Assembly (NCBI GenBank): GCA_937872185.1
Contig: CALMQN010000103.1
Coordinates: 1-8,330 of the forward strand
Length of the DNA stretch: 8,330 nt
Source of the DNA: an uncultured bacterium
GTDB lineage: Bacteria; Patescibacteriota; Saccharimonadia; Saccharimonadales; Saccharimonadaceae
Reading direction: 5' to 3'
Below the pieces are notes generated by a model. The model was given only the letters and a program-made list of their open reading frames with translations. It was not told the DNA's origin and did no database searches. Shown piece by piece: positions 1-5,772 of the stretch. Both the position numbers and the translations under genes were made by a program. The first letter of the stretch is position 1. The number at the start of each line of letters is the position of its first letter.

Positions 1-1187
1 CCAAAGGCTATAAGGTTCAGATTTCGACTTTGCTTGAAGCTGATGCTGCGCGTCGTGGCCTACAACAGCAAGCTGATGAGCTACGCGAAAAGCGTAATAC
101 CATTTCGACGCAGCTGAAGGGCGGTCGGCCATCTGATGAACTTGTCGCCGAGTCAAAATCGATCAAAGAGACGTTAATGACGATCGAGACTGATTTAAAG
201 AGCGCTGACGATACCTACCAGGACTTAATCAACCAGGTTCCGAATATCTTGCAAGAAGATGTTCCTCGCGGAGGGGAAGAAGACAGCGTTGAGATTAAGC
301 GTTGGGGTGAACAAAATTCTGGTGCGGTTGATCATCTGGATTTTGCGACGGCACGTGATTGGATTGATTTCGAGCGAGGTTCAAAAGTCGCCGGTGCTAA
401 ATTCTATTACCTGAAAGGTGATTTGGCACTTTTGGAAAATGCAATTACACAGTATGCCTTGAATCTTGTGACGCAAAAAGGCTTTACACTTTTAACCGTA
501 CCCGCACTGGTCAATAGCCGCATCGCAGGTGGTACGGGGTTCGCACCGCGTTCGAGTGACCAAAGCGATGAATACTATATCGAAGGTGAGGATTTGGCGC
601 TTATTGCAACGGCCGAGATTCCTATTACCGGTTATCATGCCGACGAGATTATCGATGAGGCACAGCTACCATTGCTGTACGCGGGATACAGCCCGTCGTT
701 CCGCAAAGAAGCAGGCACGTACGGTAAACATAACCGTGGATTGTTTCGTGTTCATCAGTTTAATAAGTTAGAACTGTATGCATTCACGACACCTGAACAA
801 TCACGTCAGGTTCATGAACAGATTTTGGCGCTTGAGGAAGAAATCTGGCAGGCGCTTGGGATTCCATACCATGTCATTAACATTGCAGCAGGTGACTTGG
901 GTGCTCCGGCAAGTAAAAAATACGATATTGAGTATTGGTCACCAGTTGACGGGATCTACCGTGAGCTAACGAGTGCATCTAACTGCACCGACTTTCAGGC
1001 GCGTAATCTTAACATTCGTGTGCGTCGCGCAGACGGCAACGTCGAAGTGCTCCATACGCTTAATGGCACAGCGGTATCGCTGGCACGTTCGCTTGTGGCG
1101 ATTTTAGAACATTATCAGAATGAAGATGGGACACTGCGAGTTCCTGAGGTACTGCGCATGTATATGGGTAACCGAGACATTCTGTAG
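1..1187 (+). CDS. serS: Seryl-tRNA synthetase (5'-truncated by the window edge)
   Basis: Cytoplasmic class II aminoacyl-tRNA synthetase that charges tRNA-Ser with serine. The reading frame is already open at the left edge (first full codon at base 3, no stop upstream), so the TTG at 30 is not the real start; roughly 20-25 N-terminal residues lie outside. The N-terminal coiled-coil arm that grips the tRNA long variable arm spans about 3-290 and is rich in Glu/Lys/Arg heptads (ADELREKRNT). The catalytic core shows the TAE serine-site motif (609-617), class II motif 2 (about 690-770, FRKEAGTYGKHNRGLFRVHQ), the GDLGAPASKKYD and SNCTDFQARNLN blocks, and motif 3 with its arginine (1053-1118, HTLNGTAVSLARSLVAILEH). 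Motif 2 reads GKHNRG where GRDTRG is common, and motif 3 has NGTAVSLAR for the common NGSGLAVGR; both look like lineage variation. The gene ends TAG with an in-frame TGA directly after it. It converges on the next gene, leaving 61 nt. Assignment is firm. Confidence 0.97.
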   Translation, partial: KGYKVQISTLLEADAARRGLQQQADELREKRNTISTQLKGGRPSDELVAESKSIKETLMTIETDLKSADDTYQDLINQVPNILQEDVPRGGEEDSVEIKRWGEQNSGAVDHLDFATARDWIDFERGSKVAGAKFYYLKGDLALLENAITQYALNLVTQKGFTLLTVPALVNSRIAGGTGFAPRSSDQSDEYYIEGEDLALIATAEIPITGYHADEIIDEAQLPLLYAGYSPSFRKEAGTYGKHNRGLFRVHQFNKLELYAFTTPEQSRQVHEQILALEEEIWQALGIPYHVINIAAGDLGAPASKKYDIEYWSPVDGIYRELTSASNCTDFQARNLNIRVRRADGNVEVLHTLNGTAVSLARSLVAILEHYQNEDGTLRVPEVLRMYMGNRDIL

Positions 1188-1248
1188 TGATCTATTGATT
1201 GACGGGTCACAGGCAGCGGCGCTTGAGTACTTCTTGGCAAAGTGAGCC

Positions 1249-2538
1249 CTAGCTTGGCACTGCATCATCGCGCGGGTTGAATAGGTCGTCTAGGTAGCCA
1301 TTGGCAATTTCATCAGGCGCATACAGGTTTTCAAAATGTTCTGTCAGGTGAGGAAGGGCAATGACACGGTCTAGGACAGCCCGTGATAGGCACAGTCGCT
1401 TGGTGACAGTAGCAAGCAATACCGGAGCTAACTCGTCGCGGGTTAGCTCGCGTTGGATACCACGCCGATGAGCATCGCTTTCATACTGCCACAGTGCATC
1501 GTTGATTGCTGGTATTAAAAGATGGCCATCGATTTGGTTGTAAAGACTTGCAGCTATGTTGTCCCCTAGGTGATTGCGAGAAATGTCTGGAATTATGTCT
1601 TGGGGGTTTCGACATGTGTCGGTTGCAGAAAAGGAGTCGTCCGACCAGATACCTTTGTAGCCATGTTCGGCAAATCTTTCAATATATCGTCGAGGCGACG
1701 TAGCGATATGAGCACCAGGTATGAGTGGCCATCGTACTCCTCGCATCAACGATTGTGACTCATACGTTATATGTTCGGGCCGAAAGCCCCCGGCAGCAGC
1801 GTAAAAGCTAAATGGGACGACCGTGGCCGCTTCGAAGCTGCTTTTTGCAGCCCGGTTACAAAAGTCTATCCAGAAAACACCGTCAGAGATATTTGGGTGT
1901 TGCGGGCTTCGTGCATGCTTTGCCATCGTGAAGGTCGGTTCGTGGGTTTGTCCCGGAAGGTCAAGGAGCCGATAAGCGCGGTTCATGTCGGCAATGCCGT
2001 AGTAGCGTTGAATCTGTGCTATATAGTGAGGGCTAAGGTATTCAAGATCGATATCATGGTTAATACCAATGACCTCTTGGTGACGGCTAAGCCACGAAGG
2101 CCGGCTGGCGGCTAAAACACCGTTCCAGATATCACGACGGACCCCGCCAATTATTGGAGTATCGTATGTTGAGAAAGTCGTGTGGACTGATAGGTTCGGG
2201 AACTCATCAGTTGCTTTAGAAACCGCAGTGACTGTCGCCTGTGTTGTTTCGGGCGATGGATCATTGGTTGGGGTATTGAGGCCCAAGACGATACTGAACG
2301 GTACATTGTCACGCTGAGCGGCATACTGAGACAGTGTGTGGTGTATCAGGCCTGCCTCTTGGTGTGCTGCAACCGGGATAATCACAACTGTTGGTTCAAG
2401 GTCCCGTTTTTGTGTTAGTTCGGCGGCAATACGTTTTGCGTTTGCACGTTCGGTTTCGTCAAGAGAAGCCCAAAACTCATAGAGGTGTTGGTCGGGATTT
2501 TTACTGTAATCTATCTCCTCTAGTTCCGGGTTTACCAT
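1249..2538 (-). CDS. Predicted soluble GT-A-like glycosyltransferase (family 2-like), acceptor unknown
   Basis: 429 residues, predicted cytoplasmic: no signal peptide or membrane segment is visible. Residues 1-48 are acidic and helical. A Rossmann-like start follows (residues 50-56, TVVIIPV, then 82-87, SIVLGL), as in nucleotide-sugar-binding GT-A folds. GGVRRDIWNG (131-140) precedes a DxD-type metal motif in INHDIDLEYLS (D162, D164). A second block has FYAAAGGFRPEHITYE (245-260) and LMRGVR, resembling the GGF...E/D...L..R acceptor/donor segment of family 2 enzymes. TSPRRYIER (280-288) and IWSDDSFS (297-304) also recall GT2 proteins. The last 100 residues are helical with no motif I recognise. 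These motifs suggest sugar transfer to a soluble or peripheral acceptor; donor and acceptor cannot be read from the sequence. It is the only minus-strand gene here. The ATG at 2538 is chosen because an excellent promoter places transcription start on it; no Shine-Dalgarno precedes it. The family call is moderately secure, the function inferred. Confidence 0.72.
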   Translation of the reverse strand: MVNPELEEIDYSKNPDQHLYEFWASLDETERANAKRIAAELTQKRDLEPTVVIIPVAAHQEAGLIHHTLSQYAAQRDNVPFSIVLGLNTPTNDPSPETTQATVTAVSKATDEFPNLSVHTTFSTYDTPIIGGVRRDIWNGVLAASRPSWLSRHQEVIGINHDIDLEYLSPHYIAQIQRYYGIADMNRAYRLLDLPGQTHEPTFTMAKHARSPQHPNISDGVFWIDFCNRAAKSSFEAATVVPFSFYAAAGGFRPEHITYESQSLMRGVRWPLIPGAHIATSPRRYIERFAEHGYKGIWSDDSFSATDTCRNPQDIIPDISRNHLGDNIAASLYNQIDGHLLIPAINDALWQYESDAHRRGIQRELTRDELAPVLLATVTKRLCLSRAVLDRVIALPHLTEHFENLYAPDEIANGYLDDLFNPRDDAVPS

Positions 2539-2544
2539 CCGTTG

Positions 2545-2573
2545 TTTATAACACTTTTAACCTATTCGGTCAA
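2545..2573 (-). promoter_or_regulatory. Sigma-70-type promoter of the glycosyltransferase gene, predicted leaderless
   Basis: Read on the minus strand, a -35 box TTGACC (2573-2568, five of six consensus bases) is followed by a 17-nt spacer and a -10 box TATAAA (2550-2545, five of six). The A of the ATG at 2538 is seven nt past the last base of the -10 box, where transcription normally starts. The six bases between (CAACGG) hold no Shine-Dalgarno. The mRNA should therefore begin at or within a base of the start codon. The boxes are seen directly; the start site is inferred. Confidence 0.75.
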
Positions 2574-2582
2574 TATTCGACC
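2568..2582. promoter_or_regulatory. Imperfect palindrome between divergent promoters, candidate operator
   Basis: The 15-base stretch GGTCAATATTCGACC has outer arms GGTC and GACC that are perfect reverse complements, plus one further matching pair inside (five of seven pairs). It contains the whole -35 box of the minus-strand promoter and lies in the -35 region of the plus-strand raiA promoter. A dimeric regulator bound here could affect both genes. No regulator gene is in the window, and a short imperfect palindrome in AT-rich DNA may be chance. Confidence 0.3.
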
Positions 2583-2592
2583 AAGACGCATA

Positions 2593-2601
2593 TGTTATAA
2601 T
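2593..2601 (+). promoter_or_regulatory. Extended -10 promoter of raiA
   Basis: TGTTATAAT is a perfect extended -10 element: TG, one base, then consensus TATAAT (2596-2601). No good -35 box sits 16-18 nt upstream (ATATTC at 17-nt spacing; TTCGAC occurs but at only 14 nt), as is common for extended -10 promoters. The start site would be near 2608, giving a 5' leader of about 26 nt that contains the Shine-Dalgarno. Confidence 0.75.
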
Positions 2602-2622
2602 AGAAGTACCAACCAAGTAACT

Positions 2623-2630
2623 AGGAGGGT
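2623..2630 (+). promoter_or_regulatory. Strong Shine-Dalgarno of raiA
   Basis: AGGAGGGT contains the full AGGAGG core, with five bases between the core and the ATG at 2634. It is the strongest ribosome binding site in the window and fixes the raiA start. Confidence 0.9.
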
Positions 2631-2633
2631 AGC

Positions 2634-3008
2634 ATGATCACAGCAATCGAAATTACAGGGATAAGCAAATATGCCTTGGACGATACGACCAAAAAGTACG
2701 TCATGAAAAAGATTGGAAGACTGGATCGCTATCTGCCCAGACATGCGCGCGCTAGTGTTACCGCCGAGGTTCGTTTGAAAGAAGTTAATCGTGATCATGG
2801 TAACAAATACGAAGCTGAAGTCGTATTGAATGTGCCTGACAAAACAATTACTGCCAAAGATACAACACTAAACATGTTAGCCGCAGTTGACATTGTTGAG
2901 GCTAAAATTGTGTCGCAACTACGTAAGTATAAGCAGGCAACCATCGCACATGTTGGGCGTCGTGGTGCCATGAGCCGCTTTAAGCGCAGTTATGCCCGCG
3001 AATTATAG
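2634..3008 (+). CDS. raiA: Ribosome hibernation promoting factor / RaiA, short form
   Basis: 124-residue member of the HPF/RaiA (YfiA) family, which binds the 30S decoding centre and silences ribosomes in stationary phase or stress. The family beta-alpha-beta-beta-beta-alpha layout is visible: strand ITAIEITGI (2-10), helix 1 with KKYVMKKIGRLDRYLP (20-35), strands around 41-50, 59-66 and 70-75, and helix 2 with the signature DTTLNMLAAVDIVEAKIV (76-93) running into QLRKYK. Basic residues in both helices (KKIGR, RKYK) form the usual rRNA-facing surface. A 24-residue basic tail follows (HVGRRGAMSRFKRSYAREL). The long-HPF C-terminal dimerisation domain is absent, so this is a short form, closer in length to E. 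coli RaiA than to long HPF; whether it stabilises 70S or 100S particles cannot be told. It has its own promoter and strong ribosome binding site, lies 86 nt upstream of secA, and diverges from the glycosyltransferase gene. Hpf is an equally valid name. Confidence 0.93.
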   Translation: MITAIEITGISKYALDDTTKKYVMKKIGRLDRYLPRHARASVTAEVRLKEVNRDHGNKYEAEVVLNVPDKTITAKDTTLNMLAAVDIVEAKIVSQLRKYKQATIAHVGRRGAMSRFKRSYAREL

Positions 3009-3010
3009 CA

Positions 3011-3028
3011 ATTGACACCTTGTTCAAT
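3011..3028. repeat. Short inverted repeat overlapping the secA -35 region
   Basis: ATTGACA and TGTTCAAT can pair (seven pairs, one bulged T) around a three-base loop, CCT. It starts three bases after the raiA stop codon and includes the secA -35 box. It lacks a G/C-rich stem and a following T-tract, so it is not an intrinsic terminator. It could be a weak operator or a raiA 3'-end hairpin, or be accidental. Confidence 0.3.
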
Positions 3029-3048
3029 GCCTCGTCTGGCCGTATAAT
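3020..3048 (+). promoter_or_regulatory. Sigma-70-type promoter of secA
   Basis: A perfect -10 box TATAAT (3043-3048) lies 17 nt downstream of TTGTTC (3020-3025), which keeps the key TTG of the -35 consensus. Start would be near 3055, giving a leader of about 40 nt. A perfect TTGACA at 3012-3017 is 25 nt from the -10 box, too far to pair with it. secA and the genes after it can thus be transcribed apart from raiA. Confidence 0.7.
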
Positions 3049-3080
3049 GTAAGGAGTATTTTACAGAAGAAACTGAACGC

Positions 3081-3085
3081 GAGGG
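3081..3085 (+). promoter_or_regulatory. Shine-Dalgarno deciding the secA start
   Basis: GAGGG lies nine bases before the ATG at 3095 but only three before the in-frame TTG at 3089. The spacing and the preference for ATG favour 3095, shortening the longest open frame by two residues. Confidence 0.65.
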
Positions 3086-3094
3086 TAATTGAAC

Positions 3095-5749
3095 ATGGTA
3101 AGTAGGCAAGGGGTGTTGACCAAAATTTTTGGTGACCCACAAACAAAGATCTTAAAGGGACTTCAAAAAAAAGTTGTCGCCGTCAATAATCTGACCGATA
3201 AGTACTCGAAACTATCCAAGGCTGATCTGAAGAAGCAGACTGAAATCTTAAAAAAACAGTTGCAAAAAAAAGGCACGACGGTTGATAGCCTGCTGCCAGA
3301 TGCATTCGCATTGGTGCGCGAAGCGAGTGACCGAGTATTGGGTATGCGTCATTTTGACGTGCAATTGATCGGTGGAATGGCACTACACGAAGGTAACGTT
3401 GCCGAAATGAAAACCGGTGAAGGCAAGACATTGGTAGCCACGCTGCCGGTGTATTTGAACGCGCTTGAAGAAAAAGGCGTGCATGTGGTGACCGTCAACG
3501 ATTATCTGGCACAGCGTGACGCCAGCTGGATGGGCGAGCTGTATCACTTTTTGGGACTTTCGACGGGCGTTATCATTAACGAAGCTTCGTTTTTGTTTGA
3601 CCCAACCTATGACAACGCGGCGCATGACGATCCACGCATGAAACGACTGCGCCCAGTGACACGTAAAGAAGCGTATGGTCAGGATTCTGATTCAAAACGC
3701 GCATCGTATGCCGCTGATATTACCTACGGGACTAACAACGAATTTGGATTTGATTACTTGCGCGATAACATGGTGAACGAAGTTGATCTGCTGCGTCAGC
3801 GTACGCTCAACTTTGCGATCGTGGACGAAGTCGACAGTATTTTGATTGACGAAGCCAGGACGCCGCTGATTATTAGCGCTCCTGCAGCCGAAAACCCCGA
3901 CAGTTATTATCAGTTCGCCAAAATTGCGGCAAAACTCAATGATAACGATTTTACATTGGACGAAAAGCGTAAAACGGTCGCCTTGACCGATGACGGTGTC
4001 GATAAAATTCAAAAAATGTTGGGTGTAAAAAATTTGTACAGCCCTGATTATGTTCGTTCGGTGTACCACATTGACCAGGCACTGCGTGCCCAGACGCTGT
4101 TTAGGCGTGATAAAGATTATGTCGTGACGAATGACGGCGAAGTTATCATCGTTGACGAATTTACTGGTCGTTTGATGCAGGGGCGCCGTTATAACGAAGG
4201 TTTGCACCAGGCAATTGAAGCCAAAGAAGGCGTGGCTGTATTACAGGAAAGCATGACGCTGGCAACGGTTTCGTTCCAAAACTATTTCCGTTTGTACAAA
4301 AAACTGTCTGGTATGACCGGTACGGCATTTACCGAAGCCGAAGAATTTCAGCAAATTTATAGTTTGGACGTCATTCAGATTCCGTCAAACCGTCCGATTG
4401 CCAGAAATGACAAACAGGATCTGATATTTAAGACCGAAAAGGGCAAATTAAAAGCCGTTGCAAATGCGATTAAAGAATACCACGCACTGGGACGACCCGT
4501 GCTGGTGGGATCGGCATCGATTGCCAAAAACGAGTTGATCGCTGGCTGGTTGGACAAAGAAAAGGTGCCATACGAGATCTTGAACGCCAAAAACAACGAA
4601 CGCGAAGCAGCGATCATTGAAAAGGCAGGCGAAAAAGGAGCCATCACATTGGCAACCAACATTGCCGGTCGTGGAACTGACATCAAGTTAGGCGAAGGCG
4701 TTGTTGAACTGGGCGGACTGGTCGTGATTGGATCTGAACGTCACGAATCACGACGTATCGATAACCAGCTGCGTGGACGTGGTGGACGTCAGGGTGACCC
4801 TGGTGAAACACAGTTTTACGTATCGACCGAAGATGATTTGATGCGTATTTTCCAGGGTGAACGAATTGCAGCCCTGATGGATCGTTTGGGTGTCAGTGAA
4901 GAAACACCGATTCAAAATAAGGCGGTATCAAAAACACTCGAAGCTGCGCAAAAGCGCGTCGAAGGGTATAACTTTGATACGCGTAAAAATGTTGTTCAGT
5001 ACGACAACGTGATTAACCGTCACCGCCGCGTGGTGTATACCATTCGCCGCAAAATCCTAGAAGGCATCGACATTAAACCTGAAATTGATCGATTGATCGA
5101 AGCCAAAGTACAAGAATTGACGCTGCTGCCAGCCAAGAATAATAAGAAGTTCGCCGAAGAGTTTGAAGTGATCTTCCCAATGAACGACAAAAAGCTCACT
5201 GCGATTGGCGTTGAGAAAAACGACAAAAAGCGATTCGAACTTGCTCGCAAAGAAGTCGATAAGGTATATAAGGCCAAAGAACAAGAACTTGACGAAGATG
5301 TCATGCGCAAGGTTGAACGTGAAGTGTATCTGCAAGTACTGGATAGTTTGTGGATGCAACACTTGGAAAACATGCAACACCTGCGCGAAGGAATCCACTG
5401 GCGCAGCGTTGGGCAACGTGACCCATTGGTTGAATACCGCAGTGAATCAGCCAAATTGTTTGATAGTTTGCAGGCAACACTGCGCGACGAAGTACTGCGT
5501 GCCGTCATGCACGTTCACAAACATGATGTGGTTGCCCGGACTGATGAAGACCACGAAACCGAGCTAACACGACTGGCTGAATCGGCAGTCGAAAAGGGCG
5601 TCAACGAAGTAACTGGTGGCGAACTAAGCCGTGACAAGGACTTTAAAACTAAGAAGGCGACAACTGTGAATGAAGCGCAGCATAAAAAGAATGATGCGCG
5701 CAAACGCAAAAAATCACAACGTCAAAATCGTAAACAAAATCGTCGATAA
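3095..5749 (+). CDS. secA: Preprotein translocase ATPase SecA
   Basis: 884-residue motor that drives unfolded preproteins through SecYEG at the inner face of the membrane. Nucleotide-binding domain 1 carries Walker A MKTGEGKT (105-112), the DEAD-like motif VDEVDSILIDEARTP (243-257) and the SecA signature ITYGTNNEFGFDYLRDNM (209-226). The preprotein-binding region is about 229-370. Nucleotide-binding domain 2 has TLATNIAGRGTDIKLGEG (518-535) and arginine-finger motif QLRGRGGRQGDPG (558-570). The helical scaffold/wing region includes QHLENMQHLREGIHWRSVGQ (755-774). Two deviations: residues about 162-205 of NBD1 are expanded by roughly 30 residues over E. coli SecA, and the C-terminal CxC...C(H/C) zinc motif that binds SecB and lipid is missing, replaced by a tail with 12 Lys/Arg in its last 21 residues. 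All catalytic motifs are intact. Start is ATG 3095 (see ribosome binding site); stop TAA. The next gene begins 23 nt downstream. Confidence 0.98.
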   Translation: MVSRQGVLTKIFGDPQTKILKGLQKKVVAVNNLTDKYSKLSKADLKKQTEILKKQLQKKGTTVDSLLPDAFALVREASDRVLGMRHFDVQLIGGMALHEGNVAEMKTGEGKTLVATLPVYLNALEEKGVHVVTVNDYLAQRDASWMGELYHFLGLSTGVIINEASFLFDPTYDNAAHDDPRMKRLRPVTRKEAYGQDSDSKRASYAADITYGTNNEFGFDYLRDNMVNEVDLLRQRTLNFAIVDEVDSILIDEARTPLIISAPAAENPDSYYQFAKIAAKLNDNDFTLDEKRKTVALTDDGVDKIQKMLGVKNLYSPDYVRSVYHIDQALRAQTLFRRDKDYVVTNDGEVIIVDEFTGRLMQGRRYNEGLHQAIEAKEGVAVLQESMTLATVSFQNYFRLYKKLSGMTGTAFTEAEEFQQIYSLDVIQIPSNRPIARNDKQDLIFKTEKGKLKAVANAIKEYHALGRPVLVGSASIAKNELIAGWLDKEKVPYEILNAKNNEREAAIIEKAGEKGAITLATNIAGRGTDIKLGEGVVELGGLVVIGSERHESRRIDNQLRGRGGRQGDPGETQFYVSTEDDLMRIFQGERIAALMDRLGVSEETPIQNKAVSKTLEAAQKRVEGYNFDTRKNVVQYDNVINRHRRVVYTIRRKILEGIDIKPEIDRLIEAKVQELTLLPAKNNKKFAEEFEVIFPMNDKKLTAIGVEKNDKKRFELARKEVDKVYKAKEQELDEDVMRKVEREVYLQVLDSLWMQHLENMQHLREGIHWRSVGQRDPLVEYRSESAKLFDSLQATLRDEVLRAVMHVHKHDVVARTDEDHETELTRLAESAVEKGVNEVTGGELSRDKDFKTKKATTVNEAQHKKNDARKRKKSQRQNRKQNRR

Positions 5750-5772
5750 CGGCCGAACGGAAATACCATACA

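Noticed and set aside
30..32. TTG as the start of serS
   Set aside because: The frame is open to the left edge and translates to expected SerRS N-terminal residues (KGYKVQIS), so the true start lies upstream.
1204..1249. Possible terminator between convergent serS and the glycosyltransferase gene: GGGTCAC can pair with GTGAGCCC
   Set aside because: Seven pairs with a bulge around a loop of about 31 nt and no T-tract on either strand; not a convincing intrinsic terminator.
1233..1259. Direct repeat CTTGGCA at 1233-1239 and 1253-1259
   Set aside because: Only seven bases, two copies, partly inside the 3' end of the glycosyltransferase gene; likely chance.
1506..2115. Several plus-strand open frames opposite the glycosyltransferase gene (65-114 residues)
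   Set aside because: Cys/Arg-rich translations without motifs or ribosome binding sites, fully inside a longer gene with recognisable motifs.
2595..2798. Minus-strand frame of 67 residues overlapping the start of raiA, with a hydrophobic start (MITINFFQ)
   Set aside because: Antisense to a well-supported gene and its promoter; no ribosome binding site or family similarity.
3012..3048. Promoter made of the perfect TTGACA (3012-3017) and TATAAT (3043-3048)
   Set aside because: The 25-nt spacer is too long for sigma-70; TTGTTC at 17 nt is the better partner.
3692..4207. 171-residue minus-strand open frame opposite secA
   Set aside because: Lies over conserved SecA motifs and its translation has no recognisable domain; explained by secA codon composition.
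5020..5567. Three long alternative frames (two antisense, one sense) stacked over the secA helical-wing coding region
   Set aside because: Stop-poor alternative frames arise from Lys/Glu/Arg/Leu-rich codons here; the Ser/Arg-rich or Phe-rich translations look like shadows and none has a ribosome binding site.
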